DNA of 35,571 nucleotides from Akkermansiaceae bacterium UBA2381 (GCA_002344215.1 DDSV01000010.1:1-35571); one strand, 5' to 3'; shown: positions 27,950-35,434, counted from the stretch's first letter. Numbers and translations are program-made. The notes: generated by a model from the letters alone, not told the origin.

Positions 27950-28005
27950 GAGGGTTCGTCGTTTGGTTCTTGGTTGAGGATGGTGGGTGGTTTGGGTGAA
28001 AAGAA

Positions 28006-28044
28006 GGAAGGCCGGTCCGCTCGACTGGAGCAGACCGGCCTTCC
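28006..28044 (-). terminator. Intrinsic terminator after the nuclease gene
   Basis: GGAAGGCCGGTC pairs perfectly with GACCGGCCTTCC across a 15-nt loop. On the minus strand it is followed by TTCTTTTCACC. It separates the Cas4-like nuclease gene (stop 28084) from the lipoprotein gene (start about 27949), breaking the module into two transcriptional parts. Confidence 0.75.
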
Positions 28045-28083
28045 GGGGTGTTTGGTTGTTGGGGTGGTTATTGGGGGGCTTAT

Positions 28084-28953
28084 TCACATGCCGGAGCGTT
28101 TCCGGCAGAGGGCGAGGTGGTCGCACCACGCGCAGTGCTGGCCCGGGGAGGGAACCCAGGCCTCGCGGGCGATGCCTTCGAGGTAGTCGTCGATGAGGAA
28201 GAACAGCTCGGTCTCCATCGCCGCCGACATGGGGCCGTAGGTGGAGATGATCACCTTCGGGATTTTGGTTTTGATGAGGTGATGCAGCTCGAAGCCGGTT
28301 TCAATCTCACCCGTGGCACTACGGTAAAGCAGGGCGTAACAGGCAAGCTGGGTGGAGTGCTGGTGGGCGGCCATGTCTTCGCCGGGACTCCGGGCTGCCG
28401 ACTTGTAGTCGACGATCCGACCGCCCGGCCGCACCAGATCGATGATGCCGTAGAGCGGCGGGATGCCAGCGCCGAGATCGCATTCGACCTCCACCTCGAC
28501 GCCTTCGGGTTGTTCCTCCGGGGCGAGGGGGCATTCGGCGAAGTAGGTCTCCAGCATGGCCCAGGCCTGAGCCTTGGCCGTGACTTCATCGCCGGGGGAT
28601 TTCCAGGGGATGAACTCCTTCGACGCATCCAGTTCCCAGCGTTCGTTCAGGGCGGCGCGGAGCTGCTCCGGGGTAAGCGGCTCGTTCTTCCATTTGCCCC
28701 AGTTCCACAGGCGCAGGACCTCGTGGATCTGGCGGCCGATGAAGAGAGCCGGGGCCGTGGGGACGGAGATGCGCTCGACATAGCGGAAGTAGAACTGCCG
28801 CCGACAGGTCTGCCAGCACTTCAGGCGCGAGGCACTGAGGTAGCGGAGCAGGTCGGGCTCGGCGGCATCGCCGGTTCGCGGATCGGGGAGAAGGCGGATC
28901 GCCGATGGAGTGGTGGGCGAGGAGGCTTGAGGCACGGATGCAGTGATGCTCAT
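28084..28953 (-). CDS. Cas4/RecB-like PD-(D/E)XK nuclease with Fe-S cysteines
   Basis: This 289-residue protein has the AddB/Cas4-type layout: an N-terminal Cys region LKCWQTCRRQFYFRYVERI (residues about 47-65), FIGRQIHEVLRLW, the nuclease core with LYGIIDLVRPGGRIVDYKSA (D...D-Y-K), then QLACYALLYR (Q-x-x-x-Y) and a C-terminal Cys cluster HCAWCDHLALC. Four Cys split between the ends usually bind a 4Fe-4S cluster. Active-site residues appear intact. It starts overlapping the stop of the preceding gene (ATGA) and probably works with it. No Cas genes or CRISPR arrays are nearby, so it is not a Cas4 of a CRISPR system. Confidence 0.85.
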   Translation of the reverse strand: MSITASVPQASSPTTPSAIRLLPDPRTGDAAEPDLLRYLSASRLKCWQTCRRQFYFRYVERISVPTAPALFIGRQIHEVLRLWNWGKWKNEPLTPEQLRAALNERWELDASKEFIPWKSPGDEVTAKAQAWAMLETYFAECPLAPEEQPEGVEVEVECDLGAGIPPLYGIIDLVRPGGRIVDYKSAARSPGEDMAAHQHSTQLACYALLYRSATGEIETGFELHHLIKTKIPKVIISTYGPMSAAMETELFFLIDDYLEGIAREAWVPSPGQHCAWCDHLALCRKRSGM

Positions 28954-29564
28954 GCTCCACCTCCGTTCCGGTGGGCGGGGGCGGAATGACCCTTGCCATT
29001 CCCGCCATTTCCGCCGCTACCGCCGTTGGCCTGACGAAGTGCTTCCGCCTCGCTGAGCAGGTCAGTGATGAGACCGCTCGCGCTGAGCTTGTTCAACTGC
29101 CGGGCCGGACGCTGGAAGAGACGCAGGGCGCGCTCGTCGAGATCCTCCTCCGAAAGCTGAAGCTCCCGGGAAAGATCGGTGAGAAGTCGGCGCTGCTTGT
29201 CGGAGCATTGCCAGGAGCCGTTGCCGTTGACCGGGGCGGTGCCGCGGCGGGGCAGGGAGTCGTTGACGTGGCGATTGCCGTTGCCGTTCCCGTTTCCGTT
29301 TACATTGGGGTGGCCGTTGTGGCCGTTGCCGTTGGTGGCGGGCAAGGATCGTTGGGTTTCGCCGTATCCGTCGGCGGGCACAAAGCCCGTCTGCTGGATC
29401 TCACGGTCGACAGACTGCTGGAGGAGTTGATAGAGACGCGCAACCTCGCCGGGGACTCGGTCGAGGTCGGTGAGTTCGGTCTGGATGCTGACCGAGAATT
29501 GGTGAGATGAGAAGCCCGGAAGGCCGAGCTTCTTGGAGTAGTCACTGGTGAGAATGAGTGCCAT
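28950..29564 (-). CDS. Asn-Gly-rich partner protein of the nuclease
   Basis: This 204-residue protein has three parts. A conserved-looking N-terminus (SDYSKKLGLPGFSSHQFSVS...VARLYQLLQQSVDREIQQTG) is followed by a long Asn/Gly repeat region (about 75-105, NGNGNGNGN), then a helical C-terminus (SDKQRRLLTDLSRELQLSEE, LNKLSASGLITDLLSE). The C-terminal part resembles the small helical module found at the ends of RecT/Rad52- or SSB-type and nuclease proteins in phages (from memory, moderate confidence). It is coupled to the nuclease gene by an ATGA overlap, and its leader is CGAACCCAAACCAACAATC without a Shine-Dalgarno site. A recombination or single-strand-binding role is possible. Confidence 0.65.
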   Translation of the reverse strand: MALILTSDYSKKLGLPGFSSHQFSVSIQTELTDLDRVPGEVARLYQLLQQSVDREIQQTGFVPADGYGETQRSLPATNGNGHNGHPNVNGNGNGNGNRHVNDSLPRRGTAPVNGNGSWQCSDKQRRLLTDLSRELQLSEEDLDERALRLFQRPARQLNKLSASGLITDLLSEAEALRQANGGSGGNGGNGKGHSAPAHRNGGGA

Positions 29565-29617
29565 GATTGTTGGTTTGGGTTCGTGGTGGGTTTTGCGAAA
29601 ACGGCCGAATCACGAAA

Positions 29618-29646
29618 AAGCCCGATCTCGCAAAAAGACCGGGCTT
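29618..29646 (-). terminator. Intrinsic terminator after the RHH-like gene
   Basis: On the minus strand AAGCCCG...CGGGCTT (7-bp stem, 15-nt loop) runs directly into TTTTTCGTG. It lies 31 bases beyond the stop of the RHH-like gene (29677) and about 55 bases before the first gene of the module, so the small gene is likely its own unit. Confidence 0.7.
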
Positions 29647-29676
29647 CGAAAATCGGGCCGCAGCGGGTTGGTTCGA

Positions 29677-29889
29677 TCAGCGGGTAGGCTGATTCCTGTT
29701 TAATGGAGGCGCCGCAAGTTCGGGCCAGTCTCGTGACGCTTCTGTCCACCCGGGAGTTCCCCGAAGGGATTCCCCGAGCAGATGCTCCACGAGCTTCGTC
29801 ATCGGAATACGGTGACGTTTCGCTTCATGGAAGAGCGCCGCGACGACCGGTCGCGAGATGACGGGCACGTAGTGGGTAGGTCGTGCCAT
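29677..29889 (-). CDS. Small RHH-like DNA-binding protein
   Basis: This 70-residue protein is taken from ATG 29889. The core MARPTHYVPVISRPVVAALF, HEAKRHRIPMTKLVEHLLGE has the strand-helix-helix pattern of ribbon-helix-helix proteins (YVPVISR strand, then two helices), ending in a Trp-containing tail. Such proteins act as antitoxins or small repressors. No toxin is adjacent, so it may be a lone regulator of the minus-strand module. A TTG start at 29892 is also possible. It is flanked by a terminator on its 3' side. Confidence 0.6.
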   Translation of the reverse strand: MARPTHYVPVISRPVVAALFHEAKRHRIPMTKLVEHLLGESLRGTPGWTEASRDWPELAAPPLNRNQPTR

Positions 29890-30006
29890 CAAACTTATAT
29901 GCCGCGGAAACGGGGACTATTGCGCAGTGAAGGCCGAATCACATTGAAAGGAGTGCTATCGGGAAAATTCTTCTCGAGGAACCCCAAAAGGAGCTAGTTT
30001 CAAACG

Positions 30007-30540
30007 ATGAAGATTGAGCACCTTCCCGAAACCTATCGAAGAGTCGTCACATACGTCATGGATCGAATCAAGGAAACGAATCCAGACGATCACCGAGTTC
30101 TTGAAGAATTCGTGCTGTCGGTCGATGTGACGGACTTTTCTGATGATGCCGCCATGGGAGAATGGAAACCCTCTCGTGAGCCCACGTTTGAAGAAATAAG
30201 GGCAGACGTACGGGTCGCTGACGGCATTTTCTTTGGAAAGGTCTTGCTGGCCCCGGACATCTCCGAAGAAAAGTTGGTGGCGATCGTCGCCCACGAATTC
30301 GGACATGCCGCGACTACGGACGATGACTTGATTGACGTAGGTGGGCCCAGTGACGCATGGCGTTCGGAGTTGGCAGCCGACCGTAAGGCGATTGGATGGG
30401 GCTTCAAGACAGAGATCTTGTCACACAGGGAGACGGTTGATCGGCTACATCATGCGGTTGGTGAATGGATCGAAATCGACGGGGTCAGATGGAGGATTAC
30501 CGAAGATCTCCGGATGGAGGAGATGGCTGATTATTCCTAA
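30007..30540 (+). CDS. Zinc metallopeptidase-like protein (HExxH)
   Basis: This 177-residue protein carries HEFGH (residues about 98-102, IVAHEFGHAATT), followed about 20 residues later by ELAADRKAIGWGF, giving the HExxH...E zincin arrangement. That resembles ImmA/IrrE-type or other small metallopeptidases that cleave repressors, but no HTH is present and no cognate repressor is adjacent. A Shine-Dalgarno-like AGGAG lies about 12 bases before ATG 30007. Its GC is lower than the minus-strand module, suggesting separate origin. It is convergent with the GYF_2 gene. Function is inferred only at the enzyme-class level. Confidence 0.65.
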   Translation: MKIEHLPETYRRVVTYVMDRIKETNPDDHRVLEEFVLSVDVTDFSDDAAMGEWKPSREPTFEEIRADVRVADGIFFGKVLLAPDISEEKLVAIVAHEFGHAATTDDDLIDVGGPSDAWRSELAADRKAIGWGFKTEILSHRETVDRLHHAVGEWIEIDGVRWRITEDLRMEEMADYS

Positions 30541-30590
30541 TTGTCATGGTAGTAGCGGGCAGCGGACATGCTGCGACAGCGACTGAAGAT

Positions 30591-31481
30591 TCAGGACTCC
30601 GGAATGCGGGCGCCGTAGGCTGCCGCGACATTGAGCACGACTCGGTAAGTGTCCCCGATCTGCGCTTTCGCGACGTTGGCCTGATAACTTGAGACACCGA
30701 GGAGACGGTAGTCATCGGTGGCCCCCGCATAAAGCCCCTCGAAGAAGGCAGAAAGGGGCGTGTCGGCTTGAATGTAGGGCGCGGCTTGTGCCCAAGCGTT
30801 GACGTGCTGCTGAAAGGCCAGTCGAAACTCGGGAGGGCAACGGGTGATGTCGATGCGTTGCATTCTCTCCGCGATGTAGCGGGTCGCCTGAGCGGCGTTG
30901 TTCGGAAACTTGGACTTCGCTTCGTTATAGATGGCTTGATCCTGTTCGAGGGCATCTTCGATGGCGGCTGCCTCCGGATTGCCCACGTATCCTCCGCCGA
31001 GACCCAGCAGGAAAAACCCGATTGAGACCACCAGTGCCACCGAAGACGTGGCGATACCGGTCACGGAGAAGGGTTTGTTTCCGATGACGGTCTGTCGGAG
31101 AGCTAGGATTCCCACGATGAGCGCCGGGACGGCGAGGAGAATCGAGAAGATGGGGAAGGGCGAAAAGAGCGCTAGAATGGCCGTGATCCCCGCGACCATG
31201 GAGACAAGCGGAAGCCAGTTGGAGAGAACCGGTGAAGGGGTAGCCGCACGGGCCACCGATGGTGAGGGATGCGAGCGGGGCGGAGGCGGCACTCGCGGTG
31301 GTCCGACCGCAGCGGCCGCACCCTCGTTCCGCTCAGGAAGGGGTTTCCACTCTTGCTCCCCGGCCGGGCAGACCAGGACTCCGGCATCGACAATCCCGGC
31401 GTCTACCAGCTTGCGAATGCCGTCGAGACTCATCGGCCCGACCGCTTGCTGCTCGGCATTGAGATAGTAGAAGTCGGCCAT
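30591..31481 (-). CDS. GYF_2-domain membrane protein
   Basis: This 296-residue protein starts with a GYF_2-type domain (DFYYLNAEQQAVGPMSLDGI, RKLVDAGIV, EWKPL), followed by a Pro-rich linker and three hydrophobic segments (about residues 88-106, 112-130, 140-166), the last ending GFFLLGLGGGYVG. The C-terminal 130 residues are soluble and helical. GYF_2 domains are small, often membrane-anchored, and bind Pro-rich peptides. It is the second gene after a related gene on the same strand (18-bp gap), so the two probably form one unit. Confidence 0.72.
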   Translation of the reverse strand: MADFYYLNAEQQAVGPMSLDGIRKLVDAGIVDAGVLVCPAGEQEWKPLPERNEGAAAAVGPPRVPPPPRSHPSPSVARAATPSPVLSNWLPLVSMVAGITAILALFSPFPIFSILLAVPALIVGILALRQTVIGNKPFSVTGIATSSVALVVSIGFFLLGLGGGYVGNPEAAAIEDALEQDQAIYNEAKSKFPNNAAQATRYIAERMQRIDITRCPPEFRLAFQQHVNAWAQAAPYIQADTPLSAFFEGLYAGATDDYRLLGVSSYQANVAKAQIGDTYRVVLNVAAAYGARIPES

Positions 31482-31498
31482 GGTGGAGTAGTCGGTTT

Positions 31499-32455
31499 CT
31501 ACTGCGTTAGCCGCATCGTCCAGATTCCAATGAAGACGATGGGGAAAAGAAAGGCGTAGGAGGGACTCCAGGGGCCGGGCCGGAACTTCCAGAAGGGAGT
31601 TTGTTTCGCCTTGAGCGCTTCCCTCTCGTAGTCCCCCGGGTCGACTAGTCCCCTCAGGATGTGGAGAAGAGACAGTGTAAAATGGAAGAAGGCGGACTCA
31701 CCGAGCATGTACGCCAAACCGGAGAGGAAAATCAACCCCTCCCAACCCTTCGCCGGTGGATCTCCAAGGAACCAGACGCCGCCGACCACGTCGAGGATTC
31801 CAGCTACCGCCATGAAAACAGCGGTGATTACCGCGAAAGGCATCAACCACGCAATGCGCCGGGACTTACCGGGAGCGGATTCCATCCACCACTGCCGCGT
31901 GCCCTTTACCAAGCCGGGGAGAAGCCGGAACACCCAGTAGCTCGCAAACAACGGAATTAGCAGAAACCCTGCCGCCTTGACCGGTGTGGTGAACCGATGC
32001 CGTTCGGGAAGCGAGATGACAAGAAGGTAGATCATGGCCACACTTCCCGCGATCGACAGGAGCGTGAGCGTCATCGCAAGCGCATCGAACCCCTCCGAGT
32101 AATACGGATCACCGCTCTGCACGGCACCTCGATCCGTGACGGTGTTTAGGGCGAAGGCCACCAGGGCCACGAGGATAGTCGCGGTGTAGGTGATCTTGAG
32201 GCTGAGCACGAGCGTTGCGGGTCTCATCTCAGCCAGTGGCCGAGCTGGGGTGGACGGTATGTCCGAAGCCCTCGTGCCCATTCCGCCCCGGTAGAAGGTA
32301 TCGAGACTCCTCCAGTTGTCTCCACCCGCCTCGCAGACCATCACGTCCCGGGGGACGACACCCGCGTCGGCGAACTTTCGGATCTCGTCGAGGGCGAGCG
32401 GTCCCACTGGATTCCCGGAGTCGTCGCCGTAGTAAAAGTGGGTGGCTCGGTCCAT
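31499..32455 (-). CDS. GYF_2-domain membrane protein, multi-pass
   Basis: This protein is 318 residues from ATG 32455 (MDRATHFYYGDDSGNPVGPL, ALDEIRKFADAGVVPRDVMV, NWRSLDTFYRGG), a GYF_2-type domain like that of the neighbouring gene. It is followed by about six predicted membrane segments (for example LVLSLKITYTATILVALVAF and FDALAMTLTLLSIAGSVAMI). A GTG start at 32479 is possible. It shares the N-terminal domain with the downstream gene at 30591-31481, so the two look like a duplicated pair. It is divergent from the XRE gene, 180 bp upstream. Function is unknown. Confidence 0.72.
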   Translation of the reverse strand: MDRATHFYYGDDSGNPVGPLALDEIRKFADAGVVPRDVMVCEAGGDNWRSLDTFYRGGMGTRASDIPSTPARPLAEMRPATLVLSLKITYTATILVALVAFALNTVTDRGAVQSGDPYYSEGFDALAMTLTLLSIAGSVAMIYLLVISLPERHRFTTPVKAAGFLLIPLFASYWVFRLLPGLVKGTRQWWMESAPGKSRRIAWLMPFAVITAVFMAVAGILDVVGGVWFLGDPPAKGWEGLIFLSGLAYMLGESAFFHFTLSLLHILRGLVDPGDYEREALKAKQTPFWKFRPGPWSPSYAFLFPIVFIGIWTMRLTQ

Positions 32456-32570
32456 GCGCTCAATCGCTCCAAGAATCACCGATTTCTACCGGTCGGCCTT
32501 CGACGTTCTCCTCCGACGAAATCCGCTGGAAACAATACGGGTAGTCGAAGCGATAGGCGGCACTCATCCT

Positions 32571-32586
32571 GTTCCCCAGAGGGAAC
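32571..32586. promoter_or_regulatory. Palindromic operator 1 of the XRE gene
   Basis: GTTCCC-caga-GGGAAC, directly upstream of a TATAAT at 32588-32593. An identical-arm palindrome lies 46 bp further on. This is probably a binding site of the XRE repressor encoded just downstream. Confidence 0.75.
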
Positions 32587-32587
32587 C

Positions 32588-32593
32588 TATAAT
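32588..32593 (+). promoter_or_regulatory. TATAAT -10 element before the XRE gene
   Basis: A perfect TATAAT lies 43 bp upstream of the XRE start, between operators 1 and 2. No good -35 hexamer was found 16-18 bp upstream, and operator 1 covers that region, consistent with a repressed or activator-dependent promoter. Confidence 0.5.
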
Positions 32594-32616
32594 CCCATTT
32601 TCTGCGCCATCGTCAA

Positions 32617-32632
32617 GTTCCCGGAAGGGAAC
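32617..32632. promoter_or_regulatory. Palindromic operator 2 of the XRE gene
   Basis: GTTCCC-ggaa-GGGAAC, three bases before the ATG at 32636. Its middle (GGAAGGGA) also provides the Shine-Dalgarno-like purines, so a bound repressor or the hairpin itself would hide the ribosome site. Confidence 0.75.
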
Positions 32633-32635
32633 GTG

Positions 32636-32914
32636 ATGCCCCGAAGATTTCGCAATGCCACAGGTCCCGCCGTCCGTCGCCTCCGCATGGAGCGGGCGTT
32701 GACGCAGGATCAGCTGGCGGCGCGTTTGGTCCTCGCCGGCCTTGGGAATGCCGACCGGGTCTGGGTCGCCAAGGTGGAAACAAGGATCCGCTCCGTCTAC
32801 GACTTCGAACTCGCTGTGATCGCGGCCGTCCTCGGCGTAACGGCGGATGAGCTGCTTCCAGGTGGTAAGGAGTTGAAGCGAGATCTTCCGGCGCTGAACG
32901 AGGGGGAGCGGTAG
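32636..32914 (+). CDS. XRE-family repressor, autoregulated
   Basis: This 92-residue protein has the HTH core PAVRRLRMERALTQDQLAAR, LVLAGLGNADRVWVAKVETR, IRSVYDFELAVIAAVLGVTA, then DELLPGG. This is a Cro/C1-type domain with an insertion between the recognition helices. Two identical palindromes flank its -10 and start, so it is probably a self-limiting repressor. The start at 32636 is preferred over longer alternatives because it follows the operator/RBS directly and starts the HTH. It is divergent from the GYF_2 pair, which it may also control. Confidence 0.78.
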   Translation: MPRRFRNATGPAVRRLRMERALTQDQLAARLVLAGLGNADRVWVAKVETRIRSVYDFELAVIAAVLGVTADELLPGGKELKRDLPALNEGER

Positions 32915-33063
32915 CATCATCGTCTGACACGAACGGTGGATTGCTCCCCGGCAGAGTCGATGTCATCAACATCGGATCGAAAATGTCGTCGACCGGCGTT
33001 CTCGGTCCACCCTTCAGTAATGCTTCCTTCATCACATAGGAGGCCTACTGAACGGTCATAACC

Positions 33064-33420
33064 AGTATAGGTACCGTAGGTGGGAAACGAAGTGTCAACG
33101 GTTTTCTCGATCGACCACCTTCGTAAGTCATTAATGGATAACATGATAGATAAAAAAGAGAGTGAGTTCGACCCGGTGCATGATCCGTTGTTGAACCGCA
33201 CCACTTTTTTCACGTGCCCAGATGACCGTTGCGGACGCGAAGTATTCAGCTGTAATATTTACCGTAGCCACTATAGGTGGGAAACGAACTGTCATACAAT
33301 TTCTCGATCGACCGCCTTCGTAACATCAACATTTACAACGAGATAGATAGAAGAGAGAGTGATTCACACCCGGTTCAGAATTCGAGATCGTACACGGCAG
33401 GAATTTTTTCAGTGTCCCAC
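33064..33420 (+). repeat. Diverged tandem duplication (197-bp spacing)
   Basis: Two segments, from about 33064 and about 33261, align without gaps for about 150 bp. The best-kept core runs from ggtgggaaacga to ttctcgatcgacc and ccttcgtaa, at 33079-33128 and 33276-33325. Other positions have drifted. Both copies can be read as short open frames from GTG 33080 and 33277, but the identical bases cluster in blocks and few changes are silent, so a nucleic-acid function (binding sites, RNA or attachment-like array) is as likely as coding. The region is AT-richer than its surroundings. Confidence 0.6.
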
Positions 33421-33522
33421 AACCCATTGGATACGGCGACTTTCAGTCGCCGCACCTTGGTCGCGAACCCCCAAAGCCGGATGACGGGAGCGGGAGGAAG
33501 GAGGCGCGTCAGTTCTCTTTAC

Positions 33523-33608
33523 ATGCGAACGCATAAATGAAGAATTTCTATGTGATCGCATAAAATTGCTGTTTGCATGCGATCGAATAAAAATTACATT
33601 GATCGCAT
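33523..33608. promoter_or_regulatory. Four HipB-type operators before the second hip operon
   Basis: Four 12-bp elements of the type ATGYG-AT-CGCAT occur at 33523 (ATGCGAACGCAT), 33550 (ATGTGATCGCAT), 33577 (ATGCGATCGAAT) and 33597 (CATTGATCGCAT). The first three are exactly 27 bp apart and the last overlaps the hipB start codon. TAAAAT at 33561-33566 may be the -10. Multiple cooperative operators before hipBA are known in other bacteria. Confidence 0.75.
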
Positions 33609-33969
33609 GAAGGTGCAATCACCACAGGACCTTGGGATCCTGATCCGCGAGGAGCGAAAGAAGCAGGGCTGGACCCAGGCGGAGCTGGCCGACCGCGTGG
33701 GGGTGAAGCCTCTCTGGATCTCCGCGTTCGAGAGGGGAAAGACGACGGCCCAGATCGGCCTGGTCTTCCGGACGATCAAGGCGCTCGGCTTGAACCTCTC
33801 TGTCGGCAAAGCAGATAGGCCGGGCGGAGTCGGTGCGGTGATCGACCTTGAGGCCCTGGTCCAAACGATGCGGGAAGTGCCCGATGAGATCATCGCTCAC
33901 CGGGGTGAGACTTTGGACGATGCGATCAGGAGAACGATGACAGAAGGGAAGGGGTCGAACGATGAGTAA
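33607..33969 (+). CDS. hipB: HipB-type antitoxin / repressor of the second hip operon
   Basis: This protein is 120 residues from ATG 33607. HTH core: LGILIREERKKQGWTQAELA, DRVGVKPLWISAFERGKTTA, FRTIKALGLNLSVGK. The remaining 55 residues form an extension not seen in the shortest HipB proteins. An in-frame ATG at 33577 lies inside an operator and is less likely. It overlaps hipA by eight bases. With the four operators it should form an autoregulated antitoxin-toxin pair. Confidence 0.85.
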   Translation: MKVQSPQDLGILIREERKKQGWTQAELADRVGVKPLWISAFERGKTTAQIGLVFRTIKALGLNLSVGKADRPGGVGAVIDLEALVQTMREVPDEIIAHRGETLDDAIRRTMTEGKGSNDE

Positions 33970-35263
33970 TCGCCTTGTCGCTCTCGTACGGAACCAGAAG
34001 ATGGGGGACCTCGTTTACGACGAGAAGAAGGACCGCATCACCCTCCACTACGATGCCGGGTGGGTGGACTCGGCTGAAGCCTTCCCGCTCTCCATCTCCA
34101 TGCCGATCGTCAGGGAGGAGCACGGGGACAAGGTGGCCCGTCCTTTCATCTCAGGGCTGCTTCCGGACAACAACGAAGTCCTCGACAGGTGGGCGAGAAA
34201 GTTCCAGGTCTCAGCGCGAAATCCGTTTAGGCTCCTCTATCACGTTGGCGAGGAGTGCGCCGGCGGAGTGCAGTTCGTCCAGCCCGAACGCGCCGAGCAG
34301 TGGATTGCGGGAACGGCCCCACAGGGAATCCAGTGGATCACGCGCGAAGAACTGGAGGAGCGGATTGGGGAGTTGATAAAAAATCACGCCGCCGCGAGGC
34401 GCGACGGAGACCGCGGGCAGTTCAGCCTTGCTGGCGCGCAGCCCAAGATGGGACTCTACCGGGACGCCCAAACCGGACGGTGGGGCGTGCCGGAGGGGGA
34501 AACTCCGACCACCCACATCCTGAAACCGAATGAGGGTCGCTTCGCGGATCACGATCAGAATGAGCACTACTGCCTGACTCTTGCCCGGCACCTCGGTATG
34601 GCGGCGGCAGAATCATGGATCGAAAGGATCGGGGAGATCCCTGTCATCATCGTGAAGCGGTTCGATCGCATGCCTCTCGAGGGGAAGATGATTCGCGTCC
34701 ACCAGGAAGATACCTGCCAAGCTCTGGGCACGCCTCCTCTGCAAAAGTATGAACGCGAAGGCGGGCCGACCGCGGGGGACATCTTTGGGCTCATTCGCGA
34801 CTACTCCAGTAATCCTCGCGAGGACGAACTCCGGTTCCTCGATGCCCTGATCTACAACTGGTTCATCAAGGGAACCGATGCTCACGGAAAAAACTTTGGA
34901 TTTCTTCTCGCTGCCGGGTCGCAAGTCCTACTCGCACCGCTCTACGATGTCGCGTCATTCATACCCTACGAGACGCCACACCAGGAGCGCAAGACGCGAA
35001 TGGCGATGAAGATCGGTGGGGAATACCAGTGGTGGAAGATCGGTCCCCAACACTGGGAGCGGGCTGCCAAAGAATGGAAGCTGGATCGAGACCGGGTGTT
35101 CACACGCATCACCGACATGGCGGCACGAATGCCCGCAGCAGTGGCGGCAACCCGGGCGGAACTCGAGTCGGCTGGCATCGGCCTGACCGAAGGTATCGCC
35201 CGTTTGGAGGACGGAATCCTGGGAATCTCCGCAGCGACCGCCAAGCTCTTCGAGCAAGCCTGA
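33962..35263 (+). CDS. hipA: HipA-type Ser/Thr kinase toxin
   Basis: This 433-residue, full-length HipA has an N-terminal subdomain (LVALVRNQKMGDLVYDEKKD, FPLSISMPI, FISGLLPDN) and a kinase core with the Gly-rich loop FSLAGAQPKMGL, VKRFDR, catalytic GTDAHGKNFGF and metal-binding APLYDVASF. HipA kinases phosphorylate aminoacyl-tRNA synthetases (classically GltX) and cause growth arrest; the target here is not known. Active-site residues are intact. It is the last gene of the island, about 290 bp from attR, where such an operon could promote island retention. Confidence 0.9.
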   Translation: MSNRLVALVRNQKMGDLVYDEKKDRITLHYDAGWVDSAEAFPLSISMPIVREEHGDKVARPFISGLLPDNNEVLDRWARKFQVSARNPFRLLYHVGEECAGGVQFVQPERAEQWIAGTAPQGIQWITREELEERIGELIKNHAAARRDGDRGQFSLAGAQPKMGLYRDAQTGRWGVPEGETPTTHILKPNEGRFADHDQNEHYCLTLARHLGMAAAESWIERIGEIPVIIVKRFDRMPLEGKMIRVHQEDTCQALGTPPLQKYEREGGPTAGDIFGLIRDYSSNPREDELRFLDALIYNWFIKGTDAHGKNFGFLLAAGSQVLLAPLYDVASFIPYETPHQERKTRMAMKIGGEYQWWKIGPQHWERAAKEWKLDRDRVFTRITDMAARMPAAVAATRAELESAGIGLTEGIARLEDGILGISAATAKLFEQA

Positions 35264-35289
35264 CTGCCACCCCATGTCCAGGGCCGATG

Positions 35290-35330
35290 AAGCCGCCTTT
35301 CAATACGAGGTTCTCCCACCTCGGGGGCTT
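35290..35330 (+). terminator. Probable terminator after hipA
   Basis: AAGCC...GGCTT encloses an inner hairpin CGAGGT-tctccc-ACCTCG. The structure lies 27 bp beyond the hipA stop and is followed by TTTCGAG. The U-run is short, so the terminator is moderate. Confidence 0.5.
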
Positions 35331-35434
35331 TCGAGATCGACAATTTATTCGATCCTGCTACCATTAAGCCAAGATGAATTGCATCCAAAAGGCTCCAGCA
35401 GGCGGAAAGAGCTCCGAGGGGAGTGGCGCTAAGG

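Noticed and set aside
32613..33035. 140-codon minus-strand frame across the XRE gene
   Set aside because: Low-complexity Pro/Arg-rich product antisense to a clear HTH protein.
33080..33540. Two small GTG-initiated genes in the tandem repeat
   Set aside because: They align with each other but substitutions are rarely silent, there is no ribosome site, and the C-terminal halves diverge; treated as a repeat.
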